NCBI GenBank assembly: GCA_003169895.1
Contig: PNAE01000007.1
Coordinates: 1,326,160 to 1,390,159, forward strand
Source of the DNA: Gemmatimonadota bacterium
GTDB taxonomy: Bacteria > Gemmatimonadota > Gemmatimonadetes > Gemmatimonadales > GWC2-71-9
Direction: 5' to 3'
DNA: 64,000 bases
The notes beneath the pieces are model-generated. The model had not been told where the DNA came from. It ran no database searches and saw only the letters and a list, made by a program, of their open reading frames with translations. Below are positions 50,044 through 57,433 of the stretch, piece by piece. Each line of letters opens with the position of its first letter. Position 1 is the first letter of the stretch. The position numbers were made by a program, and so were the translations under genes.

Positions 50044-51843
50044 CTATTCCACCTGCAGGACGGCGAGGAAGGCCTCCTGCGGGATTTCGACGCTGCCGAC
50101 CTGCTTCATCCGCTTCTTTCCCTCCTTCTGCTTCTCCAGGAGCTTGCGCTTGCGCGTGATGTCGCCGCCATAACACTTGGCGAGCACGTCCTTGCGGAGC
50201 GCCGAGATCGATTCGCGGGCGATCACCTTGTTGCCGATTGCCGCCTGGATCGCGACGGCGAACAGCTGGCGCGGAATGAGTTCCTTGAGCTTTTCGGCAA
50301 TCTTGCGACCCCATTCATACGCCTTGTCACGGTGGATGATCACGCTGAAGGCGTCGATCGGGTCGCCGTTGATCAGCATGTCGAGCCGGACCAGCGGCGA
50401 CTCGCGAAATCCGGCCAGCTCGTAGTCGAGCGAGGCGTAACCGCGCGAGATCGACTTGAGCTTGTCATGGAAATCCAGCACGATTTCGCCGAGCGGGAAG
50501 TCGAAGGTGAATTCGACGCGGGCGGCGTCGAGGTAGGTCATGCCATGATATTCGCCGCGCCGCTCCTGGCCGAGGTTCATGATGCCGCCGATGTATTCCA
50601 CCGGCGCCATGATCCGGGCGCGCACGTACGGTTCTTCGATCCGCGTGATGTTGGCGGGGTCGGGGAGGGAACTCGGGTTCTCCACCAGCAGCATCTCGCC
50701 ATCGGTGCGGTAGACGTGGTACTCCACCGTGGGCACGGTCGTGATCAGCGACAGCGCGAACTCCCGTTCCAGCCGCTCCTGGACGATCTCGAGGTGCAGC
50801 AGGCCGAGAAAGCCGCAGCGGAACCCGAAGCCGAGTGCGGTCGACGACTCGGGCTCGTACTGCAGCGAGGCGTCGTTGAGCCGGAGCTTCTCCAGCGCAT
50901 CGCGCAAGTCTTCGTACTGGGCCGCGTCCGTCGGATAAACGCCGGCAAACACCATCGACTTGACCTCGCGGTAGCCCGGCAGCAGTTCGGCGGCCGGGTG
51001 CGCCGCATCGAGCACGGTGTCGCCGACGCGTGCGTCCCGCACGTCGCGCAGGTTGGCGATGAAATAGCCGACCTCGCCGGCCTCGAGCACCTCGGTCCGC
51101 CGCTGACCGAGCGCGAGAACGCCCACCTCGTCGACGTCATAGACATCGGCCGGGTGCGCGCCGAAGGCGACCTGCATCCCGGGGCGCAGCTGGCCATCGA
51201 CGACGCGGATGCTGGGGATCACGCCGCGGTACCGGTCGTAGTACGAATCGAAGATCAGCGCGCGCAACGGCGCATCCAGGACGCCCCGGGGCGCGGGAAT
51301 CCGGGCGACGACCGCCTCCAGGAGTTCGGGCACACCGGTGCCGTCCTTGGCCGAAACGGCGAGGATCTCGTCTCGCTGCGCACCGAGGAGGTTCATGATC
51401 TCCTCGGCGCGCCGTTCCGGCTCGGCCCCGGGCAGGTCGATCTTGTTGAGCACCGGGATGACCTCGAGCCCGGCGTCGAGCGCCAGGAAGAGATTCGACA
51501 GGGTTTGCGCCTGGACGCCCTGGGACGCATCGACCACGAGGATGGCGCCCTCGCACGCCGCCAGTGAGCGCGACACTTCATAGGTGAAGTCCACATGTCC
51601 CGGCGTGTCGATCAGATTCAACTCGTACGCTTCACCGTCGCGCGCCGTGTAGTTCATGCGCACGGCATTGAGCTTGATCGTGATCCCCCGTTCGCGCTCC
51701 AGGTCCATGGTGTCGAGCAATTGCTCGCGCATGTCGCGCTTGGCCACGGTGCCCGTGAGCTCGATGAGGCGGTCGGCGAGCGTGGACTTGCCATGGTCGA
51801 TGTGCGCGACGATGCAGAAATTTCGGACGCGGGACTGACGCAT
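50044..51843 (-). CDS. lepA: Elongation factor 4 (LepA)
   Basis: Translational GTPase that binds ribosomes and affects initiation/back-translocation. The 599-aa product has [20 protein letters not shown] (G1), [12 protein letters not shown] (G2), [16 protein letters not shown] (G3), NKIDLPGA (G4), the [14 protein letters not shown]5, and the LepA C-terminal domain ending [15 protein letters not shown]-like ([17 protein letters not shown]) and [13 protein letters not shown] 51843 is chosen: it gives the canonical N-terminus, and TATATT lies six nt upstream. A longer opening (51909) runs through the repeat arm. It heads the ten-gene series down to envC. Confidence 0.96.
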   Translation of the reverse strand: MRQSRVRNFCIVAHIDHGKSTLADRLIELTGTVAKRDMREQLLDTMDLERERGITIKLNAVRMNYTARDGEAYELNLIDTPGHVDFTYEVSRSLAACEGAILVVDASQGVQAQTLSNLFLALDAGLEVIPVLNKIDLPGAEPERRAEEIMNLLGAQRDEILAVSAKDGTGVPELLEAVVARIPAPRGVLDAPLRALIFDSYYDRYRGVIPSIRVVDGQLRPGMQVAFGAHPADVYDVDEVGVLALGQRRTEVLEAGEVGYFIANLRDVRDARVGDTVLDAAHPAAELLPGYREVKSMVFAGVYPTDAAQYEDLRDALEKLRLNDASLQYEPESSTALGFGFRCGFLGLLHLEIVQERLEREFALSLITTVPTVEYHVYRTDGEMLLVENPSSLPDPANITRIEEPYVRARIMAPVEYIGGIMNLGQERRGEYHGMTYLDAARVEFTFDFPLGEIVLDFHDKLKSISRGYASLDYELAGFRESPLVRLDMLINGDPIDAFSVIIHRDKAYEWGRKIAEKLKELIPRQLFAVAIQAAIGNKVIARESISALRKDVLAKCYGGDITRKRKLLEKQKEGKKRMKQVGSVEIPQEAFLAVLQVE

Positions 51844-51966
51844 GGCGGGAATATAGAGGTGAGTGGTAAGAGGTAAGAGGTGAGACGTGAGAGGGAAGGT
51901 CACCACCACCGGCTTTCCCCTCCTACGTCTTACCTCTCACCTCTTACGGGCCGATATATTCCCGCC
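51844..51966. repeat. Mirror-image divergent promoter region with heptamer-like arms
   Basis: Outermost is a perfect 12-bp inverted repeat: GGCGGGAATATA (51844-51855) and TATATTCCCGCC (51955-51966). Inside are purine/pyrimidine 7-nt arms of a variant type (GGTAAGA/GTGAGAC at ~51857-51893; CGTCTTACCTCTCACCTCTTAC at 51926-51947) around a ~30-nt centre. Each TATATT sits 6 or 9 nt before the ATG of lepA or the EamA gene, so the same -10-like box and leader serve both directions. Confidence 0.75.
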
Positions 51967-51969
51967 ACC

Positions 51970-52872
51970 ATGTCGTCGTCCCGGTCCCACGTCCACTCCC
52001 CCCACGCCGGCATGTTGCTGGTAGTCCTCTTCTGGGCCGGCAACTTCACCGCGGCCAAGATCGCGTTCAACGGCCACTTCGACCCGCTGGCGTTCACGGC
52101 GATCCGATTTGCGCTGGGCTCGGCGGTGCTCTGGCTGGTGGTGCGTTGGGCAGAACGCCCGGCACCGCTGCCGCACGGTGCGTTCTGGCGGCTGGTCTGG
52201 CTGGGGTTTATTGGCAACACTGTCTACCAGCTCTGCTTCATCGAAGGGCTCGACCGCACGTCCGCCACCAAGAGTTCGCTGATCCTCGCCGGGATGCCGG
52301 TGGTGGTGACGCTGGCCGCGTGGGCAATGCGGATCGAGCGCGTGACGATGGCGCAACGGATCGCCGTGCTCGTCGCAACCGTGGGTGTGATCATCGTGGT
52401 GCTGGGGCGGGGTGGGTCGATCGACGGAGGGTTTGGCGCCGGCGAAGTTCTGCTCTTCGGCGCCGTGCTCACGTGGGCGGTGTACACGCTGCTGCTGCGC
52501 CGGTGGACGCTGCCCATGAGTTCGCTCAACCTCACGGCGTGGACGATGTATACCGGTACGCCGGGTCTGGTCATCGCCGGCATTCCCGCGGTGCTGCACA
52601 CCCACTGGCAGCAGATCTCGGTCGCGGCATGGGCCGGCTTGCTCTACTCGGCGCTGCTATCGCTGGTCGCCGCATACGTGCTGTGGAACCGCGGCGTCGC
52701 GCTCCTCGGCGCCGCACGCACTGTAGTATATAATACCATAGTGCCGCTGGTCGCGACGATCATCGCCATGCTCGCCCTGCACGAACGGCCGGGCGTCATC
52801 CATGTCGTCGGCGGCGTGCTGATCCTGCTTGGCGTGCTGCTGACGGGAAAGGGCGCGGCGCCGGAGGGCTGA
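51970..52872 (+). CDS. EamA-family membrane transporter (DMT superfamily)
   Basis: The 300-aa product has about ten membrane helices in two EamA repeats: LLVVLFWAGNFTAAKIAFNG... IRFALGSAVLWLVVRWAE in the first, and GEVLLFGAVLTWAVYTLLLRR... YVLWNRGVALLGAARTVVYNTIVPLVATIIAMLALHE in the second. Members export amino acids, nucleotides or metabolites. ATG 51970 follows TATATT by nine nt. It converges with an M28 peptidase across a heptamer element. Substrate unknown. Confidence 0.9.
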   Translation: MSSSRSHVHSPHAGMLLVVLFWAGNFTAAKIAFNGHFDPLAFTAIRFALGSAVLWLVVRWAERPAPLPHGAFWRLVWLGFIGNTVYQLCFIEGLDRTSATKSSLILAGMPVVVTLAAWAMRIERVTMAQRIAVLVATVGVIIVVLGRGGSIDGGFGAGEVLLFGAVLTWAVYTLLLRRWTLPMSSLNLTAWTMYTGTPGLVIAGIPAVLHTHWQQISVAAWAGLLYSALLSLVAAYVLWNRGVALLGAARTVVYNTIVPLVATIIAMLALHERPGVIHVVGGVLILLGVLLTGKGAAPEG

Positions 52873-52881
52873 AGAGCAGAA

Positions 52882-52981
52882 AAACGAGAGACGAGAGACG
52901 AGAGAAGAGAACCCCGCCGGGCAAGACCATCCTCACGTGACGGGGTTTCTCGTCTCTCGTCTCTTGTCTCTCGTCTATCGT
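52882..52981. repeat. Heptamer inverted repeat between EamA and M28 peptidase genes
   Basis: Left arm AAACGAGAGACGAGAGACGA... ending AACCCCG (52882-52915), right arm CGGGGTTTCTCGTCTCTCGT... (52940-52981). The inner AACCCCG/CGGGGTT extends the stem beyond the heptamer units. The peptidase TAG (complement of 52975-52977) is in the right arm, where the minus strand reads GTGAAACGATAGACGAGAG as in punA. Confidence 0.83.
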
Positions 52982-54564
52982 TTCACTGCCGCCGGCACTT
53001 TCTGCTCCACGACGATCGTCTGATAACTCAGCGGGTTCCACTTCGGACGCTGTTCCGTTTCGGCAATCTGGATGCCGAGGAAGAAACCGAGCTGGGCCAC
53101 GCGGGCGAGCTTGCTGGTGTCGATCAGGCGCACTTCGTCATCGGCCTGGTGGTACTGCGGGTGCGTGCCGTTGAAGAAGAACAGGATCGGCACACCCTTC
53201 CTGGCGAAGTTGAAGTGGTCCGAGCGCGAGTAGAAGCTCTCCTGCGGCCAGATGTCGTCGGCCGCACGGAGATGCAGCTCCGGGTGCAACGCCTCCACCT
53301 GGGCCAGGGTTGCGCCCAGGTCGGAATGTTCCTTGCCGATTACGACGATTGAGTCGGAATCATTACGGCCGATCATGTCCATGTTGATGTCGGCCACGAC
53401 GTTTGCAAGTGGGACGCTGGGGTGCGCCGCGAAGTAGGCCGAGCCGAGCAGCCCCTTCTCCTCACCCGACACGTTGAGGATGATAATGGAGCGTCCGGTG
53501 CGGCCCTTGAGTTTCGCGACTGCTTCCGCGATGGACAGGATGCCGGTAGTGCCCGACCCGTCGTCATCGGCGCCGTTGCAGATCGAGTCAGCCCGTTTTG
53601 CCGTGCAACCGCCGACACCGTCACCCGCCGTACCGATATGGTCCATGTGGGCCGAGAAGATCACGTACTCGTTCTTGAGGACGGAATCGTTGCCGGGCAT
53701 CATCGCCACCACGTTCGGGGCGGACGAGGTCGACACCGTCTCCTCGGTGGCGACGATGGTCACGTGCACCTGGGCCGGCACATCCATCACGACGGCGCCT
53801 GGCGCGTGGCGCATCGCGGGGATATCCGGACCGTTCGTCATCCCGGCGAACAGGCTGTCGTGCGCCGTAATGATTAGCGCGCCGGTCATCGGCATGCCTC
53901 GCACGATCGGCCGCGGGTTGCCTAGGCGCTGTGTGGTTGCGACGCGAGTTGCGAACGCCACCGGATCGCTCGCCTGAAGGATGAGCAGTGCCGCCGGCGC
54001 CTTCATTGCCACCGCCCGCACGGCCTGCTGGTTCTGGGCGGCGTTGGCAGGATTCGGTGCGAACACCACGATCGTGCCGGTGAGCGTCAAGGGTTCGATG
54101 TCGGCCGCGGTCACCGTTCCCGAGATGATCTTGACGGGGCCCGTGATCGGCTGGCCGGTCATCGGCCCGGACTCCGTCGCCCATTTGTCGAGCATGAAGC
54201 GTTGCGGTCCCGTTCCGTCGTCCACTTCGATGTAGGAGCTGCTCGCCTTGGCCCGCGTGCGCGCGAGCGTGTAACGCTGGAACCAGGTGCCGCTGTCTCC
54301 CATCGGGACGAGGCCCCAGGTCCGGTAGTTGTCGGCGAGATACTGCGCGGTCTTCTCCAGTCCCGGGCTCGGCGTGTTGCGACCGCCCATTGAGTCATCG
54401 GCGATCACGCTGATCCGCTGCAGCACCTTGTCTGGCGTGATCACCGTCGCCGCGTCGCGAACGTCAGTGTCCGTCGCGAGGCGCGGGACCGGCGTCGGCT
54501 GGGTGGCGGGATGGCCGCCGCACGCGGTCAGGATGATTACGGTGAACAACGCGTAACGAGACAT
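52975..54564 (-). CDS. M28-family zinc aminopeptidase lipoprotein
   Basis: The 529-aa product has a lipoprotein signal (FTVIILTACGG) and a PA-domain-like insert (about residues 140-260). The M28 metal site follows: SAHMDHIG (H, first zinc), GADDDGSGTTG (bridging Asp), NVSGEEKGLLGS (Glu pair), DINMDMIGRND (Asp) and QYHQADDEV (His), all present. It should release N-terminal amino acids or dipeptides in the periplasm or outside. Its last residues VKR and the TAG stop come from the repeat arm. A TATCTT box lies about 30 nt before the ATG, with CGGAGCG as ribosome-binding site. Confidence 0.92.
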   Translation of the reverse strand: MSRYALFTVIILTACGGHPATQPTPVPRLATDTDVRDAATVITPDKVLQRISVIADDSMGGRNTPSPGLEKTAQYLADNYRTWGLVPMGDSGTWFQRYTLARTRAKASSSYIEVDDGTGPQRFMLDKWATESGPMTGQPITGPVKIISGTVTAADIEPLTLTGTIVVFAPNPANAAQNQQAVRAVAMKAPAALLILQASDPVAFATRVATTQRLGNPRPIVRGMPMTGALIITAHDSLFAGMTNGPDIPAMRHAPGAVVMDVPAQVHVTIVATEETVSTSSAPNVVAMMPGNDSVLKNEYVIFSAHMDHIGTAGDGVGGCTAKRADSICNGADDDGSGTTGILSIAEAVAKLKGRTGRSIIILNVSGEEKGLLGSAYFAAHPSVPLANVVADINMDMIGRNDSDSIVVIGKEHSDLGATLAQVEALHPELHLRAADDIWPQESFYSRSDHFNFARKGVPILFFFNGTHPQYHQADDEVRLIDTSKLARVAQLGFFLGIQIAETEQRPKWNPLSYQTIVVEQKVPAAVKR

Positions 54565-54604
54565 GAATCGCTCCGGGCGAGACCGAATGTGGAAAAAAGA
54601 TAGT

Positions 54605-54703
54605 AGGAGAGACGAGAGACGAGAGACGAGGCAAGCGGGGACCGGATACGGCCTCGCTCCACACCGTTCACCGCGTCTCTCGTCTCTCGTCTCTCGTCTC
54701 TTG
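54605..54703. repeat. Heptamer inverted repeat between divergent M28 and DUF58 genes
   Basis: Left arm AGGAGAGACGAGAGACGAGA... (54605-54632), right arm GCGTCTCTCGTCTCTCGTCT... (54673-54703), loop about 40 nt. It lies 40 nt from the peptidase start and 50 nt before the DUF58 start, so it is upstream of both, as at the uvrA and lepA borders. Confidence 0.83.
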
Positions 54704-54752
54704 TGCCGCTTTCTGGCCTTCCGGCGCCACCCTCCGCTAGCTTCCGCCTCGC

Positions 54753-55652
54753 ATGACTCGTGCGTTGCTCGCCGCCCGCCCCGATCTGCTGCAGCCCGAT
54801 GAGGTCGCGCGCCTCGGTGGCCTCGAAGTGATCACGGACGGCATTGTCGAGGGCTTTCTTGCCGGTCTCCACCGATCCCCGCGCCGCGGGTTTTCGGTGG
54901 AGTTTGCGGAGCATCGCCAATACCAGCCCGGTGACGAGCCGCGCTATGTCGACTGGAAGCTGCTTGGCCGCACCGACCGGCTGTACGTCAAGCAGTTTGA
55001 AGAGGAAACCAACCTCCGCGCCATGCTGGTCATCGATGCCAGCGCGTCGATGGCGTGGACCGGCTCGCCCGAACGCCTCACCAAGCTCGATTACGGCACC
55101 CGCCTCGCCGCGGCGCTGGCGCTGGTGCTGCTCCGCCAACGGGACGCCGCCGGCTTGATCACGTTCGACGATGTCGTCCGCACCATTACGCCGGCGCGGT
55201 CGCGTACCCGGCACTGGGCCACCCTGGCGCGCGTCCTCGCCCAGACCGGCCCCGGCGCCGGCACCGCGGCGGAACCGGCGCTGCGCCAGGTGATTGCCGC
55301 GTTGCGCACGCGCGGCATGGTGATCTTCATCTCCGACCTCCTGCTCGATCGCCCTCTCACGCTCAAGGCGCTCAAGTTCTTGCGGCATCGCGGCCATCAG
55401 GTGCTGGTGTTGCACCTGGCCGACCCCGCGGAACTCGAGCTCGCCCGCGGCGATGAAACCCGGTTCCGCGATCCGGAATCGGAAGCCAGCGTGACGCTCG
55501 CCCCCACGGAATGGGCCGCTGCCTACCGGCAAACGGTGCAGGGTGTGGTGCGCGCCTGGGGCGAGGCGTGTCGTGCGGCCGGCATGCGCTATGCCCTGGT
55601 GCCCACTGACGTCCCGTTCGGTACCGCGCTCAGCCGCGCCCTGAGCGCGTGA
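54753..55652 (+). CDS. DUF58 / VWA-like protein
   Basis: The 299-aa product contains RRGFSVEFAEHRQYQPGDEPRYVDWKLLGRTDRLYVKQFEEETNLR, the DUF58 signature, then a VWA-like fold with LVIDASASMAW (MIDAS DxSxS) and a later GMVIFISDLLL. DUF58 proteins usually act with MoxR ATPases and BatA/BatB-type membrane proteins in envelope maturation or stress tolerance. No MoxR gene is in the window. The next gene overlaps by 4 nt. ATG 54753 is preceded by TAGCTT nine nt upstream. Confidence 0.88.
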   Translation: MTRALLAARPDLLQPDEVARLGGLEVITDGIVEGFLAGLHRSPRRGFSVEFAEHRQYQPGDEPRYVDWKLLGRTDRLYVKQFEEETNLRAMLVIDASASMAWTGSPERLTKLDYGTRLAAALALVLLRQRDAAGLITFDDVVRTITPARSRTRHWATLARVLAQTGPGAGTAAEPALRQVIAALRTRGMVIFISDLLLDRPLTLKALKFLRHRGHQVLVLHLADPAELELARGDETRFRDPESEASVTLAPTEWAAAYRQTVQGVVRAWGEACRAAGMRYALVPTDVPFGTALSRALSA

Positions 55653-57433
55653 TCAGCTTCACGCTGCCGTGGGCGTTGCTGGGCCTCGCTGCGGCGGCAT
55701 TGCCGCTGCTGTTGCATCTGGTCCGGCGCCACGAGGTCCCGGAAGTCCTGTTCCCCGCGGTTCGCTACCTCGAAGACGCCCGGCGCGAACAAAGCCGGCG
55801 TCTCCGGTTTCGCGAATGGCTGTTGCTCCTCGTGAGAACCCTGCTGATCGTGGCACTGGTGCTCGCCGCGGCCGGCGCCACCGTGCGCCGCGGCACCTTC
55901 GGTCCCCACGCCCCGAGCGCGCTCGTGCTCGTGGTCGACAACGACGCCGGCAGTGGCATCGTGATCGATGGCGAGCCGGTGCTGGCGCTGCTGGTGCGCG
56001 CCGCTGTACAGGTGCTCGGCCGCGCCACGCTCAGCGACCGCGTGTGGCTGATCGCTGCCGACGGCGTGGCACGCGCGGGCACCGCGGTCGAATTGCGGCG
56101 GCACCTGGCCGAACTGCGCCCGGAGCCGTTGCGGCTCGACCTCGGCCACGCGATCGCTGCGGGTCGCGATCTGGTGCACGGAACGAGGCGCTCCGGTGAA
56201 GTCGTCGTCGTCAGCATGCTCCAGCGATCGGCGCTGAGCGCCGCACGCGGCGAGGGCGACGTGCTGGTGGTGCGACCGACCGGCACGCCGCCCGCCAATC
56301 GCGGCGTGGCGACGCTCAACGCGGGGCTGCAGCCGTGGAGCCCCGCCGGTGGCCGGGTCGCCATCACTATAGTATCCAGTGATACAGTACCCGTGCCGGT
56401 GACCCTGTCGGTCGGCGGCCGCACCCTGCGCGACGTGCTGGTGACGCCCGGCACGCCCTCGGTGCAGCGCATTGGCCCGCAATCGCCGGGCTGGATCGTC
56501 ATCACCGCGACGTTGCCGCCCGACGAGTTCCGCCTCGACGACGCGCGCAGCGTGGCGGTGCGGGTGGCACCGCCCGCTTTGGTGCAATGGGACTCGACCG
56601 ACCACTACATCGACGCCGCGGCGCGGGTGCTCGCCGCCGACGGCCGGATTCGCGGCGGGAGTGGCGTCCGCCTCGGCACGCTCGGGTCGGGGGCCAGTGT
56701 CGTGCTGCCGCCCGATGATCCGGCCCGTGTCGGTGCGCTCAATCGCAGCCTGGCGGCGCGCGGGATCGGCTGGCGCTTCGGGGAGGCGATGACCGCGCCC
56801 GAGCAGATCGATAGCGGTGCGGTCCTGCCGACCAGGGAAGCCGTGAGCAAGCGATACCGGTTGGAGCACACCGACGGCGGTGGCGAGGTGCTCGCGACCG
56901 TGGGCGGCGCGCCGTGGCTGGTGCAGAGCGGCGCCGTCCTGTTGCTGGGATCGCGGCTCGACCCCGCGTGGACCGCCCTCCCGCTCTCGGCGTCGTTCGT
57001 GCCGTTTCTCGACGCGACCCTCACCCGTATCGCGCACGGCGACCTGATCGCTCCGGATCTCGTGGTCGGCGAGTCGCTCCGGTTGCCGGACCGGGCCAGC
57101 GCCGTGATCCATGACGGGCTGCGGACGGCGGTCGCCGGTGGCAGCAGGTGGACCGCCCCGGCGGCCGGCGTGTTCCATTTGGTCGCCGGGACGGATACCT
57201 TGGGCGCCATCTCGGTCCGACTCGACCCACGGGAATCGGATCTCTCGCGGGCAACGGATCGTGACGTGCGCGCCCTCTGGCCGGGCGCCACCGTCGCGGG
57301 ACTGCGGGATGGTCCTGCGTTCACATTCGCAGCCGGGGGTCGCGGCGATCTGCGCGGCGCCCTGCTCTTGCTGGCGCTTTGCTGCGCACTGACTGAAACC
57401 GTCCTGACGGGACGCGTGCGCAAACGGAATTGA
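55649..57433 (+). CDS. BatA-domain membrane protein
   Basis: The 594-aa product begins ISFTLPWALLGLAAAALPLLLHLVRRHEVPEVLFPAVRYLEDARREQSRRLRFREWLLLLVRTLLIVALVLAAAGA, the BatA/aerotolerance N-terminal domain with two helices. A large extracytoplasmic region follows (about residues 95-565), and a last helix (GALLLLALCCALTETVL). The region after the helices (ALVLVVDNDAGSGIVIDGEPVL) resembles a VWA start but lacks a clear MIDAS DxSxS. Coupled to the DUF58 gene (GTGA), with which it probably forms a Bat-like complex; mfd follows immediately. Confidence 0.85.
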   Translation: MISFTLPWALLGLAAAALPLLLHLVRRHEVPEVLFPAVRYLEDARREQSRRLRFREWLLLLVRTLLIVALVLAAAGATVRRGTFGPHAPSALVLVVDNDAGSGIVIDGEPVLALLVRAAVQVLGRATLSDRVWLIAADGVARAGTAVELRRHLAELRPEPLRLDLGHAIAAGRDLVHGTRRSGEVVVVSMLQRSALSAARGEGDVLVVRPTGTPPANRGVATLNAGLQPWSPAGGRVAITIVSSDTVPVPVTLSVGGRTLRDVLVTPGTPSVQRIGPQSPGWIVITATLPPDEFRLDDARSVAVRVAPPALVQWDSTDHYIDAAARVLAADGRIRGGSGVRLGTLGSGASVVLPPDDPARVGALNRSLAARGIGWRFGEAMTAPEQIDSGAVLPTREAVSKRYRLEHTDGGGEVLATVGGAPWLVQSGAVLLLGSRLDPAWTALPLSASFVPFLDATLTRIAHGDLIAPDLVVGESLRLPDRASAVIHDGLRTAVAGGSRWTAPAAGVFHLVAGTDTLGAISVRLDPRESDLSRATDRDVRALWPGATVAGLRDGPAFTFAAGGRGDLRGALLLLALCCALTETVLTGRVRKRN

